Assembly (NCBI GenBank): GCA_023974075.1
Contig: JAMFTG010000175.1
Location: 1-64,000 of the forward strand
DNA from: Chaenocephalus aceratus
Lineage: Eukaryota; Chordata; Actinopteri; Perciformes; Channichthyidae
Direction of reading: 5' to 3'
DNA: 64,000 nucleotides
Both the position numbers and the translations under genes were made by a program. Positions within the stretch are counted from its first letter, which is position 1. Every line of letters begins with the position of its first letter. The notes beneath the pieces were generated by a model. It searched no databases, was not told where the DNA came from, and saw nothing but the letters and a program-made list of their open reading frames with translations. Shown here one piece after another: positions 10,759 through 24,645 of the stretch.

Positions 10759-12533
10759 TGCTACGTTCACACCGGACGTGATGCGATGTTTGGGGGCGGC
10801 GCGATTACATGTAAAGTCAATGCAGAGACGCGGACAGACGCAAATTCGCGGCGCGAATCACGCGATTGAACTGTTGAACAAACGCGAGAGTTCAATTTTT
10901 TTCAACTCGAGCGTCAAATTCACGTGGCGCGTTCTCGCGGAAGCCAATCAGCGGTGAGGATCTCAGCCTGCCGTTACTGACGTTCAACCAGAAAACATCA
11001 GCCATTAGCTGTTAGCAGTTAGCACAGACAGCTCCTCATATCTGTTCAGAAACTGTACAGAAGTTAAACAACAACAAACCACAGACTGTCTGTGTCATGG
11101 CGAATACAGTCGCTGGTTTATTTATGTCTGTAGGCCGTTGTTATGAGTGTGGAGTGAGCATAGGGTTGGGTTGTAACGGAATACATGTAACGGCGTTACG
11201 TAATCAGAATACAAAAATCAAGTAACTGTATTCAGCTCGCTCGAGTAATCTGATTACAGTTACTTTAGTAAACCTGAAGTGAATACATTTTGGAATACTT
11301 ATTGGAATTATTGGTGGAAAGATTTCCTCTCACCATTTAATATTCAAGTAGTAACAGCCGAATCATCACAGCCCACAAAACCTATTACCGCCGCAGATGG
11401 ACCAAAAAAGCGTTTGAAAAAAAATTGCGGGTCCACTCACTGAAACAATAACAACGAAACATGGAGGAACAAAAGTCTGCGTTTAAATCGCGTGTGTGTA
11501 TATAGGTGTGTGTGTGTGGTTAAAACACATCAGCCTGCGGTCGCTCTTTAGTCTTTAGCCTTACTAATGATTATTTCTGAAGATAAACACAGTGAAGGTG
11601 GCGCGTGAAAGGCACTGTGCTCGTCTTCTCAGAGGCTGAGTTAACCCTCCCGCTGCCTCCTGGCGCTGCAGAGAGGTCATGAAGTGAAGGAGGTGTTCCT
11701 TCTATAAAGCAGATACTGTGAGAGTCACGGACATGAATTCATAGATCAAGGCAGACTGGTGCACACTCTCCTGTTTTGCCAATCCGGTGCTTAAACTATA
11801 GCTCTACACCCCTGGCCGAAATGTCCTTAAAATGAAGTCTGAGTTCGACATTTTAATTCATGTCCTGCCAACACTGGCAGGACAGAAGGCGACACGCCCG
11901 TTCTAAGCCGTGTCCCTCACTCCTCACATCCCAAGCTGCATCCCCAACAAGTGTATTATGTTGTTACAGCGTTTCAGATGTGATGTTTCAGTTGTGCTCT
12001 TGATAAGCCATTAAAACAGTAAAACACGTTCAGTTTCCTTTTGCTTTTTGTGTCTCCTGTTCACCAAAACATACCATCTGTGATGGAAAAAGAAAGTAAT
12101 CTAAAAGTAATCTGATTACTTTTTTAAGACACGTAACTGTAACTGTATTCGGATTACTTTCAGAGCCATGTAATCAGTAATCAGTAACTGATTACATTTA
12201 CAAAGTAACCCTCCCAACCCTGATTATAATACAACGTTAGCTTAGCCTGGTCGACCCAATCTCCATTCAGAAAACAAGCATTTTAAAAGGTTTTTCGCCT
12301 GCAGACTTGTCAAAGCGTTAATTCATGGTTTTTACTAACCGGTATCAGTATGTTGTTACGTCGGCATCATTTAGAAACGTGTATTACAATTAAATCACGG
12401 TAAAATATGTTCATGTTGTTGTAGCTGTAGCTCCCGAGCCAGCGCGTCTTGTTTGAATGATGCGAGTAAACACAGCTGGCAGCCGCGGTGAAACTCGAGC
12501 GACTAGAGCGATGCGATAGGTCTGAACGCAGCA
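10759..12533. mobile_element. Non-autonomous PIF/Harbinger-type element with nested insert
   Basis: Terminal inverted repeats 'tgctacgttcacacc' and 'ggtctgaacgcagca' (one mismatch) are flanked by TTA on both sides (10,756-10,758 and 12,534-12,536), as expected for PIF/Harbinger. There is no transposase. Internal stretches such as 'ctcctcatatctgttcagaa' and 'catggcgaatacagtcgctg' also occur in the element at 61,041-61,759, although the two differ in their ends. The element is interrupted at 11,161-12,222. Confidence 0.8.
11161..12222. mobile_element. Nested DNA element with 'gggttggg' ends
   Basis: Starts 'tagggttgggttgtaacgga' and ends 'agtaaccctcccaaccctg'. Subterminal 'taatcagattac/gtaatctgattac' motifs are mirrored at both ends, giving TIRs of about 15 bp plus an imperfect extended arm. 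It splits the surrounding Harbinger-like element. The uninterrupted relative at 61.4 kb shows the empty site ('gagcatatacaacgtt'). A clean target duplication was not seen, so the family is not assigned. Confidence 0.65.
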
Positions 12534-13404
<871 letters not shown>

Positions 13405-13462
13405 GATCATTAATGCAGGTGTGAGGCTGTCTGCAGAGCCCTTTCTCGCTATCATTGGCAAC

Positions 13463-14819
13463 AAACATTACATTACATTACATTGCATTTAGCTGACGCT
13501 TTTATCCAAAGCGACTTACAATAAGTGCATTCGACCAGGAAGACACAACCTTGAAGAAAACAGAATCATATAAGAACATCAGGTTTCATAGAGCCAAACA
13601 TTTTAAGTGCTACTCAACTGGCTTTAGGTAAACCAGCCCTTTGTTAGTATATAAGTGCTTTGTTAATAGTTCTATCCTCGAGGTGGAGTCGAAAGAGATG
13701 AGTTTTCAGTCTGCGCCGGAAGGTGTGTAAGCTTTCTGCTGTCCTGATGTCAATGGGGAGCTCATTCCACCATTTTGGAGCCAGGATAGCAAACCCACGT
13801 GTTTTTGCTGATGGGAACTTGGGTCCCCCTCGCAGCGAGGGTGCAGCGAGCCGTTTGGTTGATGCAGAGCGTAGTGCACGTGCTGGGGTGTACGGTTTAA
13901 CCATGTCCTGGATGTAGGAACGGCCAGATCCATTCACAGCATGGTACGCAAGTACCATTGTCTTGAAGTGGATTCTAGCCGTTACCGGAAGCTAGTGGAG
14001 GGAGCGGAGGAGCGGAGTGGTGTGGGAGAATGTAGGAAGGTTGAAGACCAGACGAGCCGCTGCATTCTGGATGAGCTGCAGAGGTCGGATGGCACATGCA
14101 GGGAGACCAGCCAGGAGGGAGTTGCAGTAGTCTAGGCGTGAGGTGACGAGAGCCTGGACCAGAACCTGCGTGGCTTTCTGGGTCAGCTGGGGGCGTATCT
14201 TCCTGATGTTGTAAAGCGTGTATCTGCAGCAGCGGGTTGTAGCAGCGATGTTTGCAGTGAAGGACAGGTTGTTATCCAGGGTCACACCCAGATTCCTTGC
14301 AGTCTGGGTCGGGGAAACAACAGAGGTGCCGATGTTGATAGTCAGATCAAGAGAGGGACAATCTTTTCCCGGAAGGAAAAGCAGTTCAGTTTTGTCAAGG
14401 TTGAGCTTGAGGTGATGAGCGGACATCCACTGAGAGATGTCAGCTAGAGAAGCAGAGATGCGTGCGACGACCTGGGTCTCTGAGCGGGGAAAGGACAGAA
14501 TTAATTGGGTGTCGTCAGCGTAGCAGTGGTATGAAAAACCATGCGGGCTAATGACAGATCCGAGCGAGTTTGTGTACAGGGAGAAGAGGAGGGGACCAAG
14601 AACAGAGCCCTGAGGGACCCCTGTAGTTAATTGACAAGGGTCGGACTCGGACCCTCTCCAAGTTACCCTGTAGGTACGGTCTTTGAGGTATGAGGTGAGG
14701 AGGGAAAGTGCAGAGCCTGATACTCCAAGTTCTTGGAGAATGCGAAGGAGGATCTGATGGTTCACCGTGTCGAATGCAGCAGACAGGTCCAACAGGATGA
14801 TGACAGAGGAGAGGGAGGC
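13463..14819 (-). mobile_element. 5'-truncated L2-like LINE (reverse transcriptase)
   Basis: The minus strand encodes the C-terminal half of an L2/CR1-group reverse transcriptase. It shows [17 protein letters not shown] (palm A), [20 protein letters not shown], and the catalytic YADDTQL box. These are followed by [14 protein letters not shown] and the C-terminal segments up to about 13,650. The frame breaks near 13,992, so it is dead. The 3' end has the family tail, read on the plus strand as 'gcatttagctgacgctttta' next to 'attacattacatt'. The 5' truncation falls exactly where the 57-bp satellite begins, so the frame runs on into satellite sequence. It is the closest relative of the fragment at 10,025-10,303. 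Confidence 0.88.
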
Positions 14820-17800
14820 TGATACACTGATATACACCTGATCATCAGCAGGAGAGGACTCTTTAAAGTAGAGACACATACTGATATACACCTGAACATC
14901 AGCAGGAGAGGACTCTTTAAAGCAGAGACACCACATACTGATATACACCTGAACATCAGCAGGAGAGGACTCTTTAAATTAAATACACTACATACTGATA
15001 TACACGTGAACATCAGCAGGAGAGGACTCTTTAAAGCAGAGACACTACACACTGATATACACCTGAACATCAGCAGACGAGCACTCTTTAAAGTAGAGAC
15101 ACTACATACTGATATACACCTGAACATCAGCAGGAGAGGACTCTTTAAAGTAGAGACACAACATACTGATATACACCTGAACATCAGCAGGAGAGGACTC
15201 TTTAAAGCAGAGACACTACACACTGATATACACCTGAACATCAGCAGGAGAGCACTCTTTAAAGTAGAGACACTACATACTGATATACACCTGAACATCA
15301 GCAGGAGAGGACTCTTTAAAGTAGAGACACTACATACTGATATACACCTGAACATCAGCAGGAGAGGACTCTTTAAAGTAGAGACACTACATACTGATAT
15401 ACACCTGAAAATCAGCAGGAGAGGACTCTTTAAAGTAGAGACACCACATACTGATATACACCTGAACATCAGCAGGAGAGGACTCTTTAAATTAAATACA
15501 CTACATACTGATATACACGTGAACATCAGCAGGAGAGGACTCTTTAAAGCAGAGACACTACACACTGATATACACCTGAACATCAGCAGGCGAGCACTCT
15601 TTAAAGTAGAGACACTACATACTGATATACACCTGAACATCAGCAGGAGAGGACTCTTTAAAGTAGAGACACAACATACTGATATACACCTGAACATCAG
15701 CAGGAGAGGACTCTTTAAAGCAGAGACACTACACACTGATATACACCTGAACATCAGCAGGAGAGCACTCTTTAAAGTAGAGACACTACATACTGATATA
15801 CACCTGAACATCAGCAGGAGAGGACTCTTTAAAGTAAATACACTACATACTGATACACACCTGAACATCAGCAGGAGAGGACTCTTTAAAGTAGAGACAC
15901 AGCATACTGATATACACCTGAACATCAGCAGGAGAGGACTCTTTAAAGTAGAGACACTACATACTGATATACACCTGAACATCAGCAGGAGAGAACTCTT
16001 TAAAGTAGAGACACAACATACTGATATACACCTGAACATCAGCAGGAGAGGACTCTTTAAAGTAGAGACACAACATACTGATATACACCTGAACATCAGC
16101 AGGAGAGGACTCTTTAAAGTAGAGACACTACATACTGATATACACCTGAACATCAGCAGGAGAGGACTCTTTAAAGTAGAGACACAACATACTGATATAC
16201 ACCTGAACATCAGCAGGAGAGGACTCTTTAAAGTAGAGACACTACATACTGATATACACCTGAACATCAGCAGGAGAGAACTCTTTAAAGTAGAGACACT
16301 ACATACTGATATACACCTGAACATCAGCAGGAGAGGACTCTTTAAAGTAGAGACACTACATACTGATATGCACCTGAACATCAGCAGGAGAGGACTCTTT
16401 AAAGTAAATACACTACATACTGATATACACCTGAAAATCAGCAGGAGAGGACTCTTTAAAGTAAATACACTACATACTGATATACACCTGAACATCAGCA
16501 GGAGAGGACTCTTTAAAGTAGAGACACTACATACTGATATACACCTGAACATCAGCAGGAGAGGACTCTTTAAAGTAGAGACACTACATACTGATATACA
16601 CCTGAATATCAGCAGGAGAGGACTCTTTAAAGTAGAGACACTACATACTGATATACACCTGAAAATCAGCAGGAGAGGACTCTTTAAAGTAGAGACACCA
16701 CATACTGATATACACCTGAACATCAGCAGGAGAGGACTCTTTAAAGTAGAGACACTACATACTGATATACACCTGAAAATCAGCAGGAGAGGACTCTTTA
16801 AAGTAAATACACTACATACTGATATACACCTGAACATCAGCAGGAGAGGACTCTTTAAAGTAAATACACCACATACTGATATACACCTGAACATCAGCAG
16901 GAGAGGACTCTTTAAAGTAGAGACACTACATACTGATATACACCTGAAAATCAGCAGGAGAGGACTCTTTAAAGTAAATACACTACATACTGATATACAC
17001 CTGAACATCAGCAGGAGAGGACTCTTTAAAGTAGAGACACTACATACTGATATACACCTGAACATCAGCAGGAGAGGACGCTTTAAAGTAGAGACACTAT
17101 ATACTGATATACACCTGAATATCAGCAGGAGAGAACTCTTTAAAGTAAATACACTACATACTGATATACACCTGAACATCAGCAGGAGAGGACTCTTTAA
17201 AGTAAATACACTACATACTGATATACACCTGAAAATCAGCAGGAGAGGACTCTTTAAAGTAGAGACACCACATACTGATATACACCTGAACATCAGCAGG
17301 AGAGGACTCTTTAAAGTAGAGACACTACATACTGATATACACCTGAACATCAGCAGGAGAGGACTCTTTAAAGTAGAGACACTACATACTGATATACACC
17401 TGAATATCAGCAGGAGAGGACTCTTTAAAGTAGAGACACTACATACTGATATACACCTGAAAATCAGCAGGAGAGGACTCTTTAAAGTAGAGACACCACA
17501 TACTGATATACACCTGAACATCAGCAGGAGAGGACTCTTTAAAGTAGAGACACTACATACTGATATACACCTGAAAATCAGCAGGAGAGGACTCTTTAAA
17601 GTAAATACACTACATACTGATATACACCTGAACATCAGCAGGAGAGGACTCTTTAAAGTAAATACACCACATACTGATATACACCTGAACATCAGCAGGA
17701 GAGGACTCTTTAAAGTAGAGACACTACATACTGATATACACCTGAAAATCAGCAGGAGAGGACTCTTTAAAGTAAATACACTACATACTGATATACACCT

Positions 17801-18302
17801 GAACATCAGCAGGAGAGGACTCTTTAAAGTAGAGACACTACATACTGATATACACCTGAACATCAGCAGGAGAGGACGCTTTAAAGTAGAGACACTATAT
17901 ACTGATATACACCTGAATATCAGCAGGAGAGAACTCTTTAAAGTAAATACACTACATACTGATATACACCTGAACATCAGCAGGAGAGGACTCTTTAAAG
18001 TAAATACACTACATACTGATATACACCTGAAAATCAGCAGGAGAGGACTCTTTAAAGTAGAGACACCACATACTGATATACACCTGAACATCAGCAGGAG
18101 AGGACTCTTTAAAGTAGAGACACCACATACTGATATACACCTGAACATCAGCAGGAGAGGACTCTTTAAAGTAGAGACACTACATACTGATATACACCTG
18201 AACATCAGCAGGAGAGGACTCTTTAAAGTAGAGACACTACATACTGATATACACCTGAACATCAGCAGGAGAGGACTCTTTAAAGTAGAGACACTACATA
18301 CT
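14820..18302. repeat. 57-bp satellite array B, about 61 copies, with higher-order repeats
   Basis: Same unit and orientation as array A, with more variants ('aaagtaaatacac', 'aaagcagagacac', 'cctgaaaatcagc', 'cctgaatatc'). The order of variants repeats. 'ggagaggacg' at 17,071 recurs at 17,869 and 'cctgaatatc' at 16,601 recurs at 17,399, both exactly 798 bp (14 units) apart. 'tctttaaatt' at 14,971 recurs at 15,484, 513 bp (9 units) apart. All period changes keep a multiple of three, so frames of over 1,100 codons run on both strands. Treated as satellite, not as a gene. It starts at the LINE junction and ends at the long-TIR element. Confidence 0.95.
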
Positions 18303-18310
18303 GATATACC

Positions 18311-21275
18311 AACCCAGTCTCACGGCATTTCGTGTTCACCAACACGATTTTTAATCTATTGATTCGTGTTCACCAACACGATTTCCCCCTTTTTTTCGTG
18401 TTGCACAGCACGATTTTAAAAGCAATGTATTTCTACTGGTAACGTGTTTCGTGCCTGCAGGCTGCAGCACGTCTTTTTCTCCGGTCGGGTCGTGGAAGAC
18501 TGGAAGCTGTGTGGTTCATAAAAACATGTTCTTACTCAATATCAAGCCACCATTATTGCTTTTATTTTAAATCGTATAATTTCGGACTTCTGTTGCCGTC
18601 TGTGAGGAAAATAAATGGGGCTCAGAGCCTCAGGATACTGAAATCTGTATTTTTAAAAAAATGTTCCTTCTAATTTGTTATTCTTTTCAAAATAACACAC
18701 TGTTATTTACTCACCAATAACACACAATTATCCTTGCTTTTATTTATTGGTTTAATTCCATAATCTCGGGCTTTTTTGGTGTCCGTCAGGAACTGAATTT
18801 CAAAATAAAAATAACCGGAAACAGACGTAGGCCTATAAGGGACATTTCGAGCATCATTGCGATTGTCAACATTTCTGAGTTTAGGATGGCCGAAGACACT
18901 ACACTACCCATAATCCCCAGCTATCGTTTAGGACTACAGTCCCCGTAAGGTTACGCAGAGCGTCAAACAGCTGTGTGAAATGGAACGAAACCACGCCAGA
19001 CTATCCAAAACTGGAATCGAACGCCCCCCCAGAACTACACATGCTGGCGTGTTTCGCAAAATGTTCTATGGGACGTCTCTACTGAACGTTTTCGTTTTCC
19101 CCACAATTAGAAGTTGCCATTATTAAACACATTGGTGTCAAATGTAAAACATATAATTAATAAATGGGTGAAAATCACTTGTGTCCATAATGCGCAGCAT
19201 TAATATATACCCACATGACAGCTCATTGCTACTTTGTAATTCTACTCCACGACAGTTCAGAGGTTAACCTGGTATGTTTACTCCACTGCATTTATTTGAG
19301 TTACTTTGCAGATTCTGATTAATTATGTGAAATATATAAACAACCCTTAAATCAGACTTTAGTTACACCTGAGTAAAATTCAGGTAAGGTGATTCTCAAG
19401 TGCCAACAACCAGGAGAGATATTTGATAGTTGGTGCTTGAGAAGACTAAACATGTATCTGCAATTGACATGAATGGAAACAAGCAATAAAGTATATTCAT
19501 TACTCGTTATTCTCTACTAATAGTTAATTAAAGACTGTATATTATGGCTATTTTGCACATCCCTTTCAAGATTTTCAAAGGTTTATTGACATATCATACA
19601 CAACTACGGTGTAGTTATGCAATGAATGAAAAACTTGGGTCACAGGTTCCTCAACAGTGCATTACAAGACATCTATCAATATGTGTGTACCTCCACCATT
19701 AAACTGTCATATTCTGCACATTTCCTATTCTATCTACATAAGAGTATAATTAATGTGTATAATATCAGTTAAAATAAGTGCTTCAACATAGTTAACATTG
19801 CAGGAAAGCAATATATTAGACGTTAATTACTTTGTCAGGCTTAATATTTAATATTTAATGTTTAAATAAAGGTTAATCCGTTTTTCTGTTTTGCACCTCC
19901 TCCTATTAATATCTGTGTACATCCTGCACTAAACTGTTGTATTGTAGAGATCACTTATAGTATCTTCTTGATTTTTTATATTCTATATTTCTATATTTAT
20001 ACTTTCCCCCTATGAAAGTATGTACTCTTAATATTTTTTTAATCAAATATAACACATAAAAACAATAATTCAATAATGTGCTTTAACCACTAGGAGGTAC
20101 ACACAAGGTGCACACAGCCATAATAACTTTGTATTATTAGTGGATATGTACAACATCTGAAGATGTATAGTTTTATGCATGCTTTCACATCATTTTACAG
20201 CATATTGCTATACTATTTCAGACTCAGTATTTACATTCTTACATTCAAAGAAAATCAGTAATATCTTTGAAAACTACAGTCCTTTTCTATCAGCTGTGCA
20301 CCGTTATGGTGTAAATATAACCTATCTATGAATTAGATCAAATGTAAAAGTCAGCCGAATTAGTGTTGATACTGCAAGGAGACGTATTGTGTGAAGAGAA
20401 ATTGAAGATGTTGTTTAATTGTTGATATATTTATGATCCACGTCAAGTATTCAGTTTCGGCGCCATTTCTTCCAGTTTTTCCAAAGGTCTTCTCATCAGG
20501 GCGCTCTAAATAAAGAACTACGGCAGATCTGTAATATTTAATGCAGCCGAACCGTGTATTACAATGCCGTTATGTGATGACTTTCAAAGAGAAAAGCAAG
20601 AGCACTCGGAATTAGGTATTATTTTATACTTTTAAAATGTTTTCCGGATTTCATATAATATAAACACCAAATCCCAGCATGCATTGCGGCTAACACATCC
20701 AATCAGCGAGCTTAAAACCATAGCTGAGGATCTTGGGTAATCGCTCGAAATGCCTACGTCTGTTTCCGGTTATATTTATTTTGAAATTCAGTTCCTGACG
20801 GACGCCAAAAAAGCCCGAGATTATGGAATTAAACCAATAAATAAAAGCAAGGATAATTGTGTGTTATTGGTGAGTAAATAAAAGTGTGTTATTTTGAAAA
20901 GAATAACAAATTAGAAGGAAAAAAAGATTAAAAAAATTCAGATTTCAGTATCCTGAGGCTCTGAGCCCCATTTATTTTCCTCACAGACGGCAACAAAAGT
21001 CCGAAATTATACGATTTAAAATAAAAGCAATAATTGTGGCTTGATATTGAGTAAGAACATGTTTTTATGAACCACACAGCTTCCGGTCTTCCACGACCCG
21101 ACCGGAGAAAAAGACGTGCTGCAGCCTGCAGGCACGAAACACGTTACCAGTAGAAATACATTGCTTTTAAAATCGTGCTGTGCAACACGAAAAAAAGGAG
21201 CAAATCGTGTTGGTGAACACGAATCAATAGATTAAAAATCGTGTTGGTGAACACGAAATGCCGTGAGACTGGGTT
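18311..21275. mobile_element. DNA element with about 500-bp terminal inverted repeats
   Basis: The left end 'aacccagtctcacggcattt' is mirrored by the right end 'aaatgccgtgagactgggtt'. Homology continues inward for about 500 bp with few mismatches, and includes internal 'cgtgttcaccaacacga' hairpin motifs. Flanks are 'gatatacc' on both sides (18,303-18,310 and 21,276-21,283), an apparent 8-bp target duplication; seven of its bases on the left also match the satellite unit. Inside the shell lies a core (about 18,870-20,740) with its own inverted ends ('ggatggccgaagacactaca'). That core recurs at about 29,355-31,610. No transposase is visible, so the superfamily is left open. Confidence 0.75.
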
Positions 21276-21283
21276 GATATACC

Positions 21284-22418
21284 CACATGACAGCTAAGGT
21301 CAGAAGAGCTTTATTTAACAGCTGATCTTATGTCTGTGACCCCTCCTGTTGTTAATTGATAAGCTTATGTATTTTACCTGCTTGTCTTGAGGAGTTGGAA
21401 AGGTAGTTCAGAAAATCAGTCATATCTTTAAAAACTACAAAAAGTCCCTTTATATCAGCTGTGCACCGTTATGGTGTAAATACAGACTATCTACCAATTG
21501 GATCAAATATAAAAGTCAGCCGAATTAGTGTTGATACCGCAAGGAGACGTATTGTGTGAAAAGAAATGGAAGATGTTGTTTAATTGTTGATATATTTATG
21601 ATCCACGTCACGTATTCAGTTTTGGCGGCATCTCTTCCAGTTTGTCAAAAGGTCTTCTGATCAGGGCTCTATAAATACATATCTAGGGCAGATATGTAAT
21701 ATTTAATGCAGCCGAACCGTGTATTGCAATGCCGTTATGTGATGACTTTCAAAGAGAAAAGCAAGAACACTCGGAATAAAGTATTATTATTATTTTTTTT
21801 TTAATGTTTTCCGATTTCATATCACATAAACCCCATATCCCGACGTGCATTGCGGCGTGATTTTAGCCTATCAAAACCTCTGAAAACAGAAATGTGTCTC
21901 TCAGAATCGAAAGAGAAAAACCTATGGGAAAAACACAAAAGCATTGTACACAATTTAAACCAATTAATGTCGTATAATTAACTAGGATAAACTGATGTTT
22001 TGTTAGTGGATGAGTAGTGCAGATATCACTGTTAAATCATTTGATCATTGGTTTTATTATGAAAACGGCGAGACCGGAAATACTGTTTTCAACCCGTAAC
22101 TTTACATCGAAGCTTGCCGCATATACACGTTCTCCTGACGAAACCTCAAATCATCTTCGTAATATCTATCAAACTATAGATCCTACATATCGACTGGACG
22201 TGGATTCTAAAAGTACAATATATACTTCTCGCTAGAAATCTAATCATAAAGCGTTTTAATGGCCAAACTATCCTACAATTTAGGATTTTACAGAGAGGGT
22301 TATTTGTGAATAAACAACCCTCTGTAACGTTTGCATTGAACGGGAGCACTCGAGGCCGACAATTTTAAAACTTAATTATAGGTCGTATTAAGCGCTTGAA
22401 CAAACGACATATTTGGTC
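21284..22418. mobile_element. Partial third copy of the core element
   Basis: About 21,410-21,780 repeats 20,250-20,620 in direct orientation ('tcagctgtgcaccgttatgg', 'gtcagccgaattagtgttga'). It continues into about 21,880-22,035, which is the reverse complement of about 29,237-29,345 ('agtagtgcagatatcactg'). So this is the right half of a relative whose outer part matches the element near 29 kb rather than the adjacent one. A short plus-strand frame at 22,017-22,235 has no recognisable domain. Confidence 0.6.
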
Positions 22419-23169
22419 CAGGGTTTCCGCTAGGATTGTTTCTCGCCGGTCAAATGTCCGGGCAGAATTTATTTTACCGGACAAATTTGAAACTTACCGG
22501 TCATATTTCAATAATAATAATAAGAGTTGTGTAGCAGAGTTTCCGTAAGCAGGTAATTTACCGGACTATGAGCAGATATGCTTCAGTTTAAAACTCAGTT
22601 CACGGGGCTCATTTTTATATTGCTTCAGTTTATAATCGTAACAGATCGAAAAAATTCAGATTTGATTCCACAAACAACAAACAACATAATTATTACATTC
22701 AAACAAACTACTTGTAGTAGATAACGTACATTATTCAGAAGTTTACATTAACTTTGGATAATAACACGGGAGAAACGGATCCTCTCTTTCCCCCTCTCTC
22801 TCCTGACAGCCCGTCAGTTTCTCATGCAGCTCCTGCAGCCCGCTAAACAGAGGGCGGGGCTTCAGGTGATTATGCAGAGCTGCGTGTCTCGGTCAGACTC
22901 AGCAGCTGATCTGATCTCTCTCTCGCGTCCGGTTAAACTTCACTCGCGTTTCTGTCCATATTGATCAGATCCAGCTCTCCTGATCGGCCTTTATAGAGAG
23001 CACCGATCAAACTATTAAGAGTGAATATCGGCCGATAATGACCGGCGGCCGATCGATCGGAGCCTCCCTAATTATTACCAGACATTTTGACCGTCAGGTT
23101 TTGAATTTACCGGTTTTTTATAAATTTTACCAGCTAAAAACCGGTAATTAGCGGCTAACGGAAACCCTG
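22419..23169. mobile_element. Non-autonomous hAT transposon, copy 2 (inverted)
   Basis: A near-identical reverse-complement copy of 5854-6604, also 751 bp, with ends 'cagggtttccgctag' and 'gctaacggaaaccctg'. A perfect 8-bp duplication 'atttggtc' lies at 22,411-22,418 and 23,170-23,177. It inserted into a short local duplication ('ggtcgtaataagggcttaaa'-type, about 35 bp). It has no coding capacity. Confidence 0.9.
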
Positions 23170-23177
23170 ATTTGGTC

Positions 23178-23389
23178 GTAATAAGGGCTTAAAACAATCG
23201 ACCCATTTGGTCGTATGAGTTGGAGGACTTGTTGTCATTTTCAGTCATCAGTATCAAGTGTTTCTCACATATCCCCCTCTCTGTGTAAACCAGCTGTCTA
23301 TATCGGTTAGTAGCCAGCAGGGCTCATTTAATCTATCGGTTAATAAACTGCAGAGTGCGTAGGGGGATTACCCAATAGCGATAGCCTTA
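23178..23389. other. Spacer between mobile elements
   Basis: No gene or recognisable element. It includes the second half of the 35-bp duplication interrupted by the hAT copy, and ends at the TTA target site of the Harbinger element. Confidence 0.5.
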
Positions 23390-23436
23390 TGGCGCATTTC
23401 CACTGCAGCGGGGTAGCCCCGTTTAAGCGTCCCTAA

Positions 23437-24453
23437 TGCGGCTTTCACACCAGCGCTTTTCAGTTTCTAGCTCCGAGCGGGAGCTTTTCTGGTTCAGCTC
23501 CGGTTTCCCTTTTCAGCTCCCGCTCTGTGCACACCGCCCACTGGCGCCCCAGAGCTGCCCCTGCTGCGTCACGACGTCACCGTTTACATCGCTGATTTGC
23601 CCCCCAACGGCAGCCATTACGGCAGCTCACAACAACAACAACAACTGCGTTGGGTCGATGATCGTGTTGCTTTTAATCACACGAAGCCAGAATAAATTGA
23701 ATAACGACTTCTCCATCCTTATACTTTTCTCCAGAGTGCCTTGGTTCATTGTTTATTAATGTGTTTCTGCAGCATTTACCGACCGCTGCAGTGCTGCTCT
23801 TCCACGGGAGTTTATTCTCCCGTTAGCTCCCGGTTAGCTCACACTGCAGCGGCCGCTCTAAAGTATTCACTGTCCGACTCACACAAGCAGCTGATGCATA
23901 TCCCCAGTTCCCCTTAGCCTAAGTGAATGTGTGTCAGTCTGAATTGACACTGTTTGGTATCACAACGCTGTTATGAAAGTTTCTCTGGTATAAAACGGGT
24001 GATGTTAGCGTAGCAACCGAAGCTAAACTAACTACTTGCATCCGATAGCTCCAATAATACAAAACAACACGTCTGCCTCTCTCCACAATGATCGATAACA
24101 GTGAACGGATGGTCAAAGTAAGGTACAAATAAACAGAATCACACGAAGCCTGGTTAGTGCTGCCTGACTTTATAAAGTGTGTTTATAGGCACTACTGCTT
24201 GTAGGCAGGCATAACAGTCGACCCATGGGAGGTGGCTTTAGTTTCCTGCACGCCTCGACGTAAGAGAGACGTAAGCGACGTCACCTCTTAGCTCCAAAGC
24301 TCTTGCCTCTGGACCGACAATTTTTTGGAGCTGGAAATGAAGCGGATTCCGGAGCTAAGAGCCGGCGCAGCTCCGGTGTGAACTGGAAAACCCGGCGCTT
24401 TTCAGGCTCTAGCTCCGAGCCGGAGCTGAAAAGGCGCTGGTGTGAAAGGGGCA
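23437..24453. mobile_element. Nested MITE, TAA target duplication
   Basis: Ends 'tgcggctttcacaccagcgc' and 'gcgctggtgtgaaaggggca', flanked by TAA at 23,434-23,436 and 24,454-24,456. Mirrored 'agctccgagcgggagct' motifs sit inside both ends. The 3-bp TAA duplication fits PIF/Harbinger or ISL2EU-type elements. It lies 47 bp inside the left end of the larger Harbinger element. No coding capacity. Confidence 0.82.
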
Positions 24454-24645
24454 TAAGTGTCCTCGCTCAGGCCTCGGGCTGCCTCGCTGGCCGTCCGAGG
24501 CCGTGGCGCATTTCCATTAGAGTTTAGGACCTGGGGTAGCAACGCAGTGTAGGCGGGACGATCGGCTTTTTGGGCGGAGCGACGCTGGGTAAAACTGCAG
24601 TGGCGTCATTTTCAATGCGACACAACTCACAAAACACACACAACA

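Noticed and set aside
14762..18362. Frames of 1,118 and 1,166 codons on opposite strands
   Set aside because: Same satellite arithmetic. The variant pattern reflects block duplication, and there is no start context or unique domain.
24303..24527. Arg/Ser-rich plus-strand frame of 74 codons
   Set aside because: Falls across the right end of the nested MITE and the resumed Harbinger sequence, so it has no continuity as a gene.
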